Shown here: in pieces, positions 37,843 to 39,530 of the stretch
Numbering within the stretch: the stretch's first letter is position 1
Layout of the letters: each line of letters starts with the position of its first letter
Source: Muscardinus avellanarius
Lineage: Eukaryota; Chordata; Mammalia; Rodentia; Gliridae
DNA: 64,000 nucleotides
Reading direction: 5' to 3'
Assembly (NCBI GenBank): GCA_963383645.1
Contig: OY726558.1
Location: 186,117,634 to 186,181,633, forward strand
The notes under the pieces: model-generated
What the model was told of the DNA's origin: nothing
Database searches by the model: none
The model's input: only the letters and a program-made list of their open reading frames with translations
Position numbers and translations under genes: made by a program

Positions 37843-39228
37843 AGTACTGGGATGGAAGCCAGGGGCATTCTACCCCTGAGCTATAACCCCCACCCTATTT
37901 TTTAGTCTTTATTTTGAAACAGGTTGCACTGAGTTTCAAAGGGCCTCACTAAATAGCTGAGGCTGTCGGTGAACCACAATCCTGTTTCAGTCTCCCAAAT
38001 ACTGGGATTACAAGTGTGCACCACCACACCCGGCTTTAAAAAATATTTTAGAAAGGAAAAAGTCTTGTGTAGCCAGTCACCAAAGGACAGTGTCCAAGGG
38101 CTTTGTGGAAGCTGCCACATATGTTTTTGGATTTCAAACGCCCTACCAACTTTTGAGTGCCCTCACCGTTGTGCACGGCTGCTGAAAACTGGAGGGACAC
38201 ATGATCGAAGAGGATGTGAAAAGACCCTGAAGGGCCGGAGGAATGGGCACTGTGCAGAGATGCCAAGGAGACAGTAAGGCAGACCCGGGCGCAGAAGAGG
38301 GATGCTGAGCAAACGGTGTAATGCCTAGTGCAAATCCGGACAAGAGTCAAGGACAACCTCTGATAGCCACGAGTATCTTGCTCACTTAAAGCGCTGTCTT
38401 GCCTGTCTCCCCAACTTTGGCCCATCCACAGCTTTAGTGAGAAAGATGGACCCTTTGGGACCTTCTGGAACCCTCAGAAACGCTGAGGCCAGGCCTATGG
38501 AGCACCTGCCTTCCGCTCCCGCCTGTATCCGAATGCCAAGCCGCCCCCGCCCCTCTCCACAAGTGAAAACCCATCTCAGGACAAGGCACCGAATCTGTCT
38601 TGAAAGGACTTGCTCTGATTTTCAAAGCTGCCTCTCCAGCTCTTTAGCCTCCCCTTCCAACAAACAAGCCAAAAGTATGTTGGCTCGCGTTCATAAACCC
38701 AAGCTTGGCCTGTGTGATGTTTATGTAGTTGCCATAACTAGATGTACGAGAGGTTGTGAAGTATATAACCAAGACATCAATCAGCATTAGCAAATACGCA
38801 GCTCCAGGAGCACACTGGTTCGCCTTTGGAAGCCTGGCCTGGCAGTCTCACCTCCCTTGGGAGGGGATCCTTGGCCGCAGGGGTGCTGCGCCACGCTGGG
38901 AGCGCAGGCCACACCTGCCCGGTCGGGTCTCACCTGTGCACTTGCAGGTCCGGTTGAAGAACTTCCTTGGCCACTGCTCACGGTCATCCTGGTTCCGCAG
39001 GACGTAAGGGCCACTCCAGGGCCTGGTGTCCACTTGCACCTCGGTACACTGCCCCCGGCCCTCCAGAAAGCCGCAGGTATTAGCAGGGTCCACACCCAGA
39101 GGTGGGCAACACTCCTTGTTCACCAGGCTGTCCAAGGTCATGCAGGCCCGGGGGAACTGAGCCCAGGCTCCCGGCAGGATTCCACAGCCCAGACAAGCCA
39201 ACAGGAGCCCCCAGTGCAGAGGGCCCAT
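787..39228 (-). CDS. DCT: Dopachrome tautomerase (TYRP2), exons 1-7 of the coding sequence, 3' end outside window
   Basis: Join on the minus strand: 39228-38934, 27497-27198, 24971-24871, 23272-23106, 20000-19821, 17688-17553, 988-787. The enzyme is a type I melanosomal membrane protein of the tyrosinase family that converts L-dopachrome to DHICA in eumelanin synthesis. The 460 complete codons read without a stop across all seven exons, every intron is GT..AG and phases agree. Visible parts: signal peptide about 1-23 (cut likely AWA|Q), a cysteine-rich EGF-like segment to about residue 118, metal site A (H189, H211, H220) and metal site B (H369, H373, H396). N-glycosylation sequons lie at N92, N100, N170, N178, N237, N300, N342 and N377. 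R194, the residue altered in the mouse slaty mutant, is intact. The family is about 517-519 residues long, so roughly 58 C-terminal residues (membrane span, tail) are missing beyond base 1. Identification is from remembered family sequence; I am very sure of it. Confidence 0.97.
989..2595 (-). other. DCT: Intron 6 of DCT, gene-proximal stretch with little recognisable content
   Basis: Intron 6 spans 989-17552 (16.6 kb) and is the longest intron in the window. This first part has no young SINE. A weak L2-like tail can be seen near 1735-1810. The stretch around 1960-2110 resembles the end of an old MaLR LTR (a TATGCAGCAATGGATAACC-type ending). Open frames here have no family resemblance. Confidence 0.6.
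2600..2730. repeat. Possible MIR fragment
   Basis: A degraded stretch with the features of MIR/L2-type repeats: a 'cctatgccaaacac' core followed by 'aatcctcaaaacaacgtga'. This is an old mammalian repeat and the limits are approximate. Confidence 0.4.
2745..3582 (-). mobile_element. Antisense MLT1-type MaLR LTR split by a later LTR
   Basis: Two arms (2745-3027 and 3418-3582) read as one antisense LTR that ends in 'caacccataaca'. The break falls after 'gtgtaaggacac' and resumes at 'tattcatattggatta', the usual continuation. The interrupting piece is a second, sense-oriented LTR at 3028-3417. Confidence 0.6.
3028..3417 (+). mobile_element. MaLR LTR (MLT1/MST type), nested
   Basis: It starts with 'tgctatagttt', contains the 'attcatgttgaaattta' segment and ends 'cagactaagacac', the terminal pattern of this LTR group. 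It sits inside an older antisense LTR, so it is the younger of the two. Confidence 0.65.
3590..3725 (+). repeat. MIR SINE
   Basis: The core reads 'gatgaggaatacaaggtaca', then 'gttaagtgactttcc' and 'gaatttgaacccaggaggtt', the recognisable MIR consensus. It is old and diverged. Confidence 0.75.
3934..4130 (+). mobile_element. B1-dID dimeric SINE, young short subfamily
   Basis: The left half is B1 (gccaggcgtggtggcgc) with the shortened 'tctggcttaagggaccctg' middle. The right half is ID-derived with 'aggtctgggagtgtagccc' and the diagnostic 'tttccaggaaccccagtacc', followed by an A-rich tail. Confidence 0.85.
4336..4550 (+). mobile_element. B1-dID dimeric SINE with target-site duplication
   Basis: A full-length dimer with a CpG-rich B1 half, a full-length middle and an A-tail. 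It is flanked by near-identical 15-base direct repeats (aacatcatacaacaa at 4321-4335, aacatcatataacaa at 4551-4565), direct evidence of retroposition. Confidence 0.92.
4566..5565. other. DCT: Intron 6 stretch without recognised features
   Basis: One kilobase of AT-rich intronic DNA. I recognise no repeat family and no exon in it, and its open frames are short and unlike any protein I know. Confidence 0.5.
5566..5745 (+). mobile_element. B1-dID SINE, older subfamily
   Basis: A B1 half (agctgggcatggtggtacac) joined to an ID half (gatagctcaaaggtagaa). Several substitutions mark it as old. Its tail position runs into the adjacent microsatellite. Confidence 0.8.
5745..5841. repeat. Compound (CT)n(CA)n microsatellite
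   Basis: About 46 bases of CT repeat switch directly to about 50 bases of CA repeat. It starts at the 3' tail of the SINE, a common birthplace of microsatellites. The open frames across it are artefacts. Confidence 0.95.
6130..6472 (+). mobile_element. MLT1-type MaLR LTR
   Basis: 'catatgttgaactccgaacc', 'cagtgtgatggt', 'gggattagtgccctcataaa', 'ttccagccttcagaactgtg' and the terminal 'ggactaagacac' follow the MLT1 order. The 148-residue open frame across it is not a gene. Confidence 0.8.
6717..6925 (+). mobile_element. B1-dID SINE, older subfamily
   Basis: A full dimer with 'ctacttagtgaggccctctg' in the B1 half. The ID half ends in 'ccccagtacc' followed by a CA-repeat tail instead of poly(A). 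Confidence 0.85.
6963..7057 (+). mobile_element. ID SINE (monomer)
   Basis: 'ggggctggggatatggctca' opens a tRNA-Ala-like ID element with 'agtggtagagtgcttgccta', ending 'ccagcacc' plus A17. It is the only near-consensus ID monomer in the window. Confidence 0.9.
7121..7170. repeat. Tandem 25-bp duplication
   Basis: Two adjacent copies of a 25-base unit beginning gtgctaactagaaattcagt, almost identical. It is a simple slippage or repair duplication. Confidence 0.9.
7171..8095. other. DCT: Intron 6 stretch, unclassified
   Basis: I found no exon. The 7640-8000 part resembles diverged LTR sequence in composition, but I could not assign a family. Confidence 0.4.
8100..8225 (-). repeat. MIR-like fragment
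   Basis: 'ccccatagttaaaatgagga' ... 'ggggctggcatagaatagat' ... 'gcttaataa' matches the reverse-orientation MIR pattern, diverged. Confidence 0.55.
8235..8330 (-). mobile_element. ID-related SINE, diverged
   Basis: A 'tgctgggaattgaactcaag' start with a 'ccttaaatgtcctagacaca' middle is an antisense ID pattern, with the tail at the C8/A7 run on its left. Confidence 0.6.
8455..8615 (+). mobile_element. 3' part of a MaLR LTR
   Basis: 'tctccagaattatgagttag', then 'tctagcctcaggtgttttgt', 'tatagcaatg' and 'aactaaaacaatg' give the end pattern of MST/THE1-type LTRs. Confidence 0.55.
8654..8848 (+). mobile_element. B1-dID SINE, young short subfamily
   Basis: The short B1 middle (gcctcgctggcttaagagac) and the ID half with 'aggtctgggagtgtagcccg' place it in the young group. 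It is inserted in L1-like DNA that resumes at about 8855. Confidence 0.85.
8855..9150 (+). mobile_element. Old L1 3' fragment
   Basis: 'agagtaccatacagccaaaa' ... 'gatatgaagtggtttaaaat' ... 'gggtggctgggagatac' follows the ORF2-end/3' UTR pattern of old mammalian L1 (L1M). Confidence 0.55.
9160..9255 (+). mobile_element. Diverged ID-like SINE
   Basis: 'ttatattatagctcagaagt' followed by 'gattagcatgcctgaggccc' keeps the ID order, with many changes and an A-rich end. Confidence 0.5.
9463..9690 (+). mobile_element. B1-dID SINE with 'gcagggggtgtatctcagag' ID half
   Basis: A full-length dimer with an (AAAT)n tail. Its ID half shares 'ggtcaaatgcccctgggttc' and 'ccccagacc' with the copy at 35226, suggesting one subfamily. 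Confidence 0.88.
9838..10632 (+). mobile_element. L1 3' end (5'-truncated), rodent-lineage
   Basis: It covers the end of ORF2 (a 60-residue frame at 9872-10054 with I-V-W-R-I-L-R-R and Y-D-P-A-I) and the 3' UTR with 'gtgatgtgtgcatgtgtgcc' and an AAAAT-type tail. The ORF2 part carries stops and is not functional. The same 3' UTR signature occurs at 44200 and 55300. Confidence 0.85.
10790..11002 (-). mobile_element. B1-dID SINE
   Basis: Antisense order: ID half (ggtacattctacctctgagc) then B1 half ending 'gtatgtgccaccacgcctgt'. Confidence 0.85.
11246..11700 (+). mobile_element. Old L1 (L1M) ORF2-end/3' fragment
   Basis: 'tagttgttatcaaaaagaca', 'cccgtatgatccaacaatcc', 'tactactgggtatatcg' and 'cagcactattcacaataacc' follow the L1 3' ORF2 order. 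It is heavily diverged with many stops. Confidence 0.8.
11701..12383. other. DCT: Intron 6 stretch, nothing recognised
   Basis: AT-rich DNA between an L1 fragment and a SINE. The 68- and 64-residue open frames have no family resemblance. Confidence 0.5.
12384..12586 (+). mobile_element. B1-dID SINE
   Basis: B1 half 'gtcgggtgtggtggtgcata' with a short deletion before 'gtgaaacaggaggatcatgg'. The ID half ends 'ccatccccagtgctg' plus A15. Confidence 0.88.
12645..12715 (+). mobile_element. Short ID-like SINE
   Basis: 'gtactgggggtataactcag' and 'tggtagagcccctcc' followed by 'cagtccccagtatc' and an A-rich tail. It is a truncated copy. Confidence 0.6.
12794..12836. repeat. (TG)n microsatellite
   Basis: About 21 TG units, directly next to the tail end of an antisense SINE. 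Confidence 0.95.
12837..13034 (-). mobile_element. B1-dID SINE
   Basis: Antisense dimer, ID half first ('ggaacccagaggctttctac'), B1 half ending 'gtgcgccaccacacccagc'. It creates a false 126-residue open frame. Confidence 0.88.
13035..13686. other. DCT: Intron 6 stretch, unclassified
   Basis: No exon or repeat identified with confidence. 'aaataaagttttattggaac' at about 13275 resembles an old antisense repeat tail. Confidence 0.4.
13703..13910 (+). mobile_element. B1-dID SINE, young short subfamily, with TSD
   Basis: A CpG-rich B1 half with the short 'gctggcttaggagaccctg' middle. The ID half has 'gcttccaggaactccattac' and the tail is (AAAT)n. Direct repeats of about 17 bases flank it (aatatgaattggttta near 13687, aatatgaactggttta near 13912). 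Confidence 0.92.
13928..14865. other. DCT: Intron 6 stretch, nothing recognised
   Basis: About 0.9 kb of non-repetitive-looking DNA. The 82- and 103-residue open frames have no recognisable protein features. Confidence 0.45.
14866..15202 (+). mobile_element. MLT1-like LTR, diverged
   Basis: 'tacatgttgaagtcctaacc', 'gatgtgatagctcggtgtcc', 'ccagaaaccaagtcagctgg' and 'caacctgtggattttattat' give the MLT1-like order, with heavy divergence. Confidence 0.5.
15534..15759 (+). mobile_element. B1-dID SINE with TSD and (AAAAC)n tail
   Basis: Full-length dimer, CpG-rich B1 half, ID half 'gctctgggagtatagcccgg'. Flanked by acatcaaaggcgctt (15519-15533) and acatcaaaggcgttt (15760-15774). The tail has become an AAAAC repeat. 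Confidence 0.93.
16092..16262 (-). mobile_element. B1-dID SINE, old
   Basis: Antisense: 'ggaattgaacccaggggcat' then 'gaatcctcctgccttctaaa'. It is diverged and partly deleted. Confidence 0.75.
16290..16672 (+). mobile_element. Tigger/MER-type DNA transposon fragment
   Basis: It contains 'gataaagtttaatttataaa', 'caatatactgtaagaaaatg' and the end-like 'ccatgggtaagggggactgc', which I associate with Tigger-derived non-autonomous elements. A second copy lies at 22100-22350. The family name is from memory. Confidence 0.5.
16680..17552. other. DCT: End of intron 6 (low side of exon 6), nothing recognised
   Basis: In gene direction this follows exon 6. No repeat family was recognised. The stretch near 16950-17260 has short open frames on both strands without protein features. 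Confidence 0.45.
17553..17688 (-). CDS. DCT: DCT exon 6
   Basis: 136 bases completing codon 348 and encoding residues 349-393. It begins after AG at 17690-17689 and ends at GTG|gtatgt (donor 17552-17551). It holds two site-B histidines, H369 and H373, in the [13 protein letters not shown] stretch, which also carries the N377 sequon. It then gives A-A-N-D-P-V-F-V. It has no open frame long enough to stand out on its own and was found from phase and homology. Confidence 0.95.
17853..17890. repeat. (TC)n microsatellite
   Basis: About 18 TC units ahead of an antisense SINE tail. Confidence 0.95.
17895..18101 (-). mobile_element. B1-dID SINE
   Basis: Antisense dimer: 'gattgaacccagaggcgtcc' ID half, B1 half ending 'agcgcccccacccctggctt'. 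Confidence 0.86.
18205..18325. repeat. L2/MIR-type tail
   Basis: 'aataaggactatgtttttcc' ... 'aagcacaaggtctatgatca' 'ataaatgctttttgaat' has the pattern of old L2/MIR 3' sequence. Confidence 0.45.
18445..18655 (+). mobile_element. MER5A-like hAT DNA transposon
   Basis: 'ggtgatccccaaacctaagc', 'aatccctggcagaattgcat', 'ctcatccagcaggtgcaggc', 'caatttgcattcccaaccag' and 'tttaggaccacgcccctgac' keep the MER5A order. Confidence 0.7.
19012..19198 (-). mobile_element. B1-dID SINE, old
   Basis: Antisense: 'gtactgggaattgaacccag' ID half. The B1 half ends 'tatattaccgtgtcagctt' with several changes. Confidence 0.8.
19329..19533 (+). mobile_element. B1-dID SINE, young short subfamily, with TSD
   Basis: Near-consensus young dimer with 'cgcgctggcttaagagaccc' and 'tttccagggaccccagtacc', then an (AAAT)n tail. 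'aaaataagaagg' occurs on both sides. Confidence 0.9.
19821..20000 (-). CDS. DCT: DCT exon 5
   Basis: 180 bases: the third base of S288, residues 289-347 and two bases of R348. The acceptor AG is at 20002-20001 and the donor reads TTCAG|gttggt at 19820. It carries L-D-D-Y-N, the C-N-G-T sequon (N300), G-L-L-R-R-N-Q, Q-D-C-L-S-L and F-F-Q-N-S-T-F-S-F (N342 sequon). Entering and leaving phases are both 2. Confidence 0.96.
20157..20370 (+). mobile_element. B1-dID SINE, older subfamily
   Basis: 'agccaggtatggtggcacat' B1 half, 'gggctgagggtgtagttaag' ID half, 'ccccagtaccacacac' then A8. Confidence 0.87.
20460..20657 (-). mobile_element. B1-dID SINE
   Basis: Antisense dimer: 'cccagggacattctacctcc' to 'gtgtgcaccaccatgcctag'. 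It lies tail to tail with the copy 90 bases away. Confidence 0.85.
20660..21195. other. DCT: Intron 4 stretch, nothing recognised
   Basis: No exon. The 'atgatcccactagaccctat' to 'aattaaaataataatt' part looks like an old L1-type tail but is not assignable. Confidence 0.4.
21200..21312 (-). mobile_element. B1-dID SINE cut off at a duplication breakpoint
   Basis: An antisense young dimer: ID half 'ggttcctggaagcccttcta', then 'acagggtctcttaagccagc' and 'acggctggctt'. The rest of the B1 half ('cgaacctgcg...') is missing. The sequence changes at 21313 to the 214-bp inverted duplicate. Confidence 0.9.
21313..21526 (-). repeat. Inverted duplication, copy 1 (214 bp)
   Basis: The reverse complement of 22475-22688 with the same length, no gap and one mismatch seen by eye (an A/C difference near 21342). 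Copy 1 interrupts a SINE, so it is probably the derived copy. Confidence 0.95.
21818..22048 (+). mobile_element. B1-dID SINE with TSD
   Basis: Full-length dimer flanked by 12-base perfect repeats aaagccttttaa (21806-21817 and 22049-22060). It lies inside the spacer of the inverted duplication. Confidence 0.93.
22100..22350 (+). mobile_element. Tigger/MER-type DNA transposon fragment
   Basis: 'gataaaagtttaacttataa', 'caatatactgtaataaacat' and 'catcttggaatacatccccg' parallel the copy at 16290-16672 and resemble Tigger-derived ends. Confidence 0.5.
22475..22688 (+). repeat. Inverted duplication, copy 2 (214 bp)
   Basis: The partner of 21313-21526 in opposite orientation. It is unique-looking sequence, not a known repeat by eye. 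An open frame is shared by the two copies but starts and stops in unrelated DNA and shows no protein family. Confidence 0.95.
22755..22870. repeat. L2/MIR-type tail
   Basis: 'cacctttgtatccctagcag' ... 'tgcttagcaaatgctggctg' 'aat' is an old L2/MIR pattern. Confidence 0.45.
23106..23272 (-). CDS. DCT: DCT exon 4
   Basis: 167 bases encoding residues 233-287 and two bases of S288. It begins after AG at 23274-23273 (R-L-T-G-N-A-S) and ends GACAG|gtaat at 23105. It contains the N237 sequon, [20 protein letters not shown] and S-R-F-S-S-W-E, hallmarks of tyrosinase-family proteins between the two metal sites. Cysteines are conserved. Confidence 0.97.
23400..23545. repeat. AT-rich imperfect (TATA)n tract
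   Basis: Repeated 'atatataacaatatt', 'acataatatattatatat' and 'atatgaacacatatcacaac' units, with two similar 'cacaaccttatatagat'/'cgcaaccttta' pieces. It is degenerate low-complexity sequence. Confidence 0.6.
23570..23995 (+). mobile_element. Old L1 3' fragments
   Basis: Two stretches, 'ggagaccattatgttaagtg'/'agatcagccaagcacagaag' and 'ttatatgtggaatcttaaaa'/'agtggttaccaggaaagtga', match the L1M 3' end. Their partial overlap in content suggests two insertions or a duplication. Confidence 0.65.
24012..24246 (-). mobile_element. B1-dID SINE with internal (TTG)n
   Basis: Antisense dimer whose inter-unit A-rich linker has expanded to about eight TTG units followed by TTTGG repeats (24082-24122). 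Confidence 0.83.
24347..24545 (+). mobile_element. B1-dID SINE with TSD
   Basis: The B1 half has a small deletion ('cacttttaattgggaggctg'). Flanked by 'gataagtatatcaa' and 'gataaatatatcaa'. Confidence 0.88.
24575..24796 (+). mobile_element. B1-dID SINE with TSD
   Basis: Dimer flanked by 'atgtcatgttacac' and 'atgtcatgttatac'. It was inserted 30 bases from the previous SINE. Confidence 0.88.
24871..24971 (-). CDS. DCT: DCT exon 3
   Basis: 101 bases completing G199 and encoding residues 200-232. The acceptor AG is at 24973-24972 and the donor is CAG|gttggt at 24870. It carries two of the three site-A histidines: H211 in D-F-S-H-Q-G-P-A-F and H220 in T-W-H-R-Y-H-L-L. Residue 226 is W, as I recall for mouse, where human has C. 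Phase enters 1 and leaves 0. Confidence 0.97.
25031..25240 (+). mobile_element. B1-dID SINE, old
   Basis: 'agttgggcatggtgcagcat' B1 half with changes; ID half 'tgtaactcagtggtagaatg', A-rich tail. Confidence 0.83.
25241..27197. other. DCT: Intron 2 of DCT, mostly non-repetitive
   Basis: Intron 2 is 24972-27197. After the SINE, nearly 2 kb shows no repeat that I recognise. No exon-like conserved protein was seen. It is one of the least repeat-laden parts of the gene. Confidence 0.5.
27198..27497 (-). CDS. DCT: DCT exon 2
   Basis: 300 bases: two bases of codon 99, residues 100-198 and one base of G199. The acceptor AG is at 27499-27498 and the donor reads TTATTAG|gtggg at 27197. It contains the end of the cysteine-rich domain (C106, C109, C118), the R-Q-N-I-H linker and L-T-P-Q-E-R-E-Q-F. 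Next come the H-P-D-Y-V-I stretch, sequons N170 and N178, and the first site-A histidine H189 in [12 protein letters not shown]100-F-T makes a sequon that I recall human lacking. Confidence 0.97.
27560..28380 (+). mobile_element. MaLR LTR enlarged by a polypyrimidine tract
   Basis: Flanks match a MaLR LTR: left 'ttgatgggttaatcatttga' and 'agggtgtggctggaggaatt'; right 'atgagccaaaataaactttt' and 'ttggtcatggcaac'. The LTR's usual CT-rich middle has grown to about 460 bases. Confidence 0.7.
27735..28192. repeat. Polypyrimidine (TCTCC/TTCC)n tract
   Basis: About 460 bases almost entirely C and T on the plus strand, so purine-only in the DCT transcript, about 240 bases upstream of exon 2. Long open frames in both directions (up to 190 residues of Ser/Leu/Pro or Arg/Glu/Gly) are composition artefacts. 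Confidence 0.95.
28400..28553 (+). mobile_element. 3' end of an MLT1-type LTR
   Basis: 'ggcctcaggagaaactagcc', 'tgctggcaccctggtcttgg' and 'gagaaaataaatctctattg' 'ttaaagcc' match the MLT1 end. Confidence 0.55.
28554..29030 (+). mobile_element. Probable solo LTR of a class II endogenous retrovirus
   Basis: A GC-rich, CpG-containing block with 'tcaagatggcgcctaggc', 'gagcatgcgcagtgtgcc', 'gtgacgcaaagcctcatg', an ATTAAA signal and a 3' part 'tgtgtcgttctctaagcccc'. This order resembles IAP/ERVK LTRs. No viral coding sequence is present. Limits are approximate and no target duplication was confirmed. Confidence 0.4.
29095..29145 (+). mobile_element. 5' start of an MLT1-type LTR
   Basis: 'tgttataggtagaactgtcc' and 'catatgctcaagtcctaatc' are the MLT1 beginning, cut off by a SINE piece. 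Confidence 0.55.
29148..29295 (+). mobile_element. 5'-truncated B1-dID SINE
   Basis: It starts at 'cagctacttagtgaggctct', so the first half of B1 is absent. The ID half 'gctgaagatatagctcagag' is complete. Confidence 0.8.
29481..29521. repeat. (GT)n microsatellite
   Basis: About 20 GT units at the tail side of an antisense ID element. Confidence 0.95.
29535..29615 (-). mobile_element. ID SINE
   Basis: 'agtgctgggaattaaatcct', 'tgctaggtaagtgctctacc' and 'actgagccac' are an antisense ID. Confidence 0.82.
29626..29688. repeat. (GT)n microsatellite with GC interruptions
   Basis: About 22 GT units followed by 'gcgcacgcgtgtgtgt', an alternating purine-pyrimidine run. Confidence 0.95.
29692..29888 (-). 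mobile_element. B1-dID SINE
   Basis: Antisense: 'gattgaactcaggggtgttc' to 'gtgtgttccaccatgcgcag'. Confidence 0.85.
29890..30980. other. DCT: Intron 1 stretch with one tandem duplication
   Basis: AT-rich intronic DNA. Apart from the 72-base tandem at 30184-30315, I recognise nothing in it. Confidence 0.5.
30184..30315. repeat. Tandem duplication, period 72
   Basis: Two copies begin at 30184 and 30256 with a 42-base identical core (taagtaccaagacataggta...), then diverge slightly ('gacagttatgtggg' and 'gagggttatgtgga'). Confidence 0.9.
30990..31215 (+). mobile_element. Old L1-type 3' tail
   Basis: 'acagtgatgtatcaatgtag' ... 'aagacaggataccgacagca' ... 'tctgaaattgctctaaaa' looks like an old L1 3' end. 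It is diverged and interrupted by the next SINE. Confidence 0.35.
31219..31432 (+). mobile_element. B1-dID SINE with TSD
   Basis: Full dimer with A13, flanked by 'tgctctaaaa' on both sides. Confidence 0.89.
31473..31692 (+). mobile_element. B1-dID SINE
   Basis: 'agccagttgtggtagtgcac' to 'aatctccagtatccccccc', flanked by 'aataaca' repeats. Confidence 0.86.
31950..32070 (+). mobile_element. Old L1-type 3' end
   Basis: 'tgatcaattttactgtgaac' and 'ctgaaactgttctaaaaagt' before an A-rich end are an old L1 3' UTR pattern. Confidence 0.5.
32071..32940. other. DCT: Intron 1 stretch, nothing recognised
   Basis: Mixed composition, slightly GC-richer than its surroundings, with no repeat family recognised. 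Open frames of 84-115 residues have no protein features. Confidence 0.45.
32941..33072 (+). mobile_element. B1 monomer
   Basis: 'agccaggcgtggtggtgcca' to 'gaccctgtttcaaaacaaaa', with no ID half. Confidence 0.8.
33073..33211 (-). mobile_element. B1 monomer, opposite orientation
   Basis: 'cattttgaaacagggtctca' to 'gtgccaccaagcccagct'. It abuts the previous copy tail to tail, so the pair can fold into a hairpin. Confidence 0.82.
33438..33628 (+). mobile_element. B1-dID SINE, short subfamily, with TSD
   Basis: The short B1 middle (cagctggcttaagagaccgt) with an older-type ID end 'gcccctgggttccatcctca'. Flanked by 'ttaattcactggtagtaaaa' and 'ttaattcattggtagtaaaa'. Confidence 0.91.
33965..34100 (+). 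repeat. MIR fragment
   Basis: 'tttcatctacagagctcaaa' and 'catcattatccccattgcag' 'agattggaaaatggaggcac' keep the MIR core order. Confidence 0.55.
34279..34321. repeat. (TG)n microsatellite
   Basis: About 21 TG units in otherwise unique intron sequence. Confidence 0.95.
34452..34640 (+). repeat. Intronic direct duplication, copy A
   Basis: Matches 36364-36540 in the same orientation. The first 70 bases are identical and later bases differ by scattered substitutions and a 12-base insertion here (aagagagctcca). It is not a known repeat by eye. Confidence 0.9.
34895..35220 (+). mobile_element. Old L1 3' fragment
   Basis: 'gcaacgatgtgaatagactc', 'gctaagggaaataagtcagt', 'ggtggttaccagggaagggg' match the L1M 3' end. 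Confidence 0.7.
35226..35443 (+). mobile_element. B1-dID SINE with TSD
   Basis: Full dimer with the 'gcagggggtatagctcagag' ID half shared with the 9463 copy. Flanked by 'gtggaaacaaa' on both sides. Confidence 0.91.
35690..35732. repeat. (TTTA)n microsatellite
   Basis: About ten TTTA units formed from the tail of the adjoining antisense SINE. Confidence 0.95.
35733..35909 (-). mobile_element. B1-dID SINE, young short subfamily, with TSD
   Basis: Antisense near-consensus young copy ending 'gtgcgccaccacgcccggcc'. 'gtaagatatcttt' (35680) and 'gtaaggtatcttt' (35910) flank the element plus tail. Confidence 0.92.
35924..35969. repeat. (CA)n microsatellite
   Basis: About 22 CA units with one TA interruption between two SINEs. 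Confidence 0.95.
35970..36160 (+). mobile_element. B1-dID SINE, old
   Basis: 'agctagtgtggtacacacac' B1 half, 'ggttgggagtgtagctcgga' ID half. It runs into a TA repeat. Confidence 0.82.
36172..36361. repeat. Compound (TA)n with an internal duplicated unit
   Basis: Two long TA runs (about 36178-36226 and 36312-36361) enclose two copies of a unit reading 'ttctatcctatatatgtagg' followed by 'aatatatataaataaacat'. Confidence 0.93.
36364..36540 (+). repeat. Intronic direct duplication, copy B
   Basis: The partner of 34452-34640, same orientation, starting exactly at the end of the TA repeat. Confidence 0.9.
36553..36682. repeat. (CA)n flanked by a 32-base direct repeat
   Basis: 'acttactatggaaagaaaga' (36569) and 'acttgctatggaaagaaaga' (36660) lie on either side of a GC/CA alternating run at 36601-36650. 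Confidence 0.85.
36690..37440. other. DCT: Intron 1 stretch, unclassified
   Basis: No exon recognised. It has a moderately GC-rich beginning and an AT-rich end. Confidence 0.4.
37441..37514 (+). mobile_element. ID SINE
   Basis: 'cggggatgtaactcagtggt' 'agagtgctcacctagcatgt' is an ID with its first bases lost. Confidence 0.8.
37768..37840. repeat. (TA)n(TG)n microsatellite
   Basis: About 16 TA units then about 20 TG units, next to the tail of an antisense SINE. Confidence 0.95.
37841..38036 (-). mobile_element. B1-dID SINE
   Basis: Antisense: 'gaagccaggggcattctacc' to 'gtgtgcaccaccacacccgg'. It is the SINE closest to exon 1. Confidence 0.86.
38037..38933 (-). other. DCT: First 0.9 kb of DCT intron 1, repeat-free
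   Basis: Repeat-free, GC-richer sequence directly downstream of exon 1. It holds an MITF-type E-box (CACATGA, 38198-38204), a SOX-type CTTTGTGG at 38101 and a GC-rich stretch near 38470-38560. Function is not shown; position and content fit a first-intron regulatory region. Confidence 0.4.
38934..39228 (-). CDS. DCT: DCT exon 1 (coding part)
   Basis: 295 coding bases, residues 1-98 plus one base of codon 99. The ATG at 39228-39226 is chosen because a hydrophobic signal peptide ([15 protein letters not shown]) follows at once and the context GCCATGG is strong. The donor is CACAG|gtgag at 38933. The mature N-terminus [31 protein letters not shown] and the T-C-K-C-T-G end are diagnostic. N92-R-T is a sequon where I recall a histidine in human. 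Confidence 0.97.
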
Positions 39229-39530
39229 GGCTGTGTAATTGGGGGCACTCACACGCCTCTGCTCCTCCTTTCTGTCTTGTCTTTCTCCTCGACTTTCACT
39301 CTTGGGTTCCTGAGCATTCACTCTTCAAGTTTTGATATTTTTTGGTATTTATTTAAATATATATTAAGTTCAATCCCTCTTTTCTAAAAAGAAATCACAG
39401 AACCTACACATATGCACATATATACATGCACATGCTATTTTACAATTCAAACAACTAACACAAATTTAATTTCATTAGAAAGCGCCTCTAACAGCCACAT
39501 TTAATGAGGGTAGCACTTCTCACCGGTCTT
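39229..39530 (-). promoter_or_regulatory. DCT: DCT 5' UTR / proximal upstream region
   Basis: Non-repetitive sequence directly upstream of the start codon. It contains an E-box CACATG (39429-39434; CATGTG in gene direction) and an AT-rich TATTTAAATATATATT stretch at about 39350 that could serve as a TATA-like element. The transcription start cannot be placed from sequence alone. Confidence 0.45.

Noticed and set aside
38857..39387. 176-residue plus-strand open frame over DCT exon 1
   Set aside because: It is the shadow of exon 1 on the other strand; the minus-strand frame carries the recognised protein.
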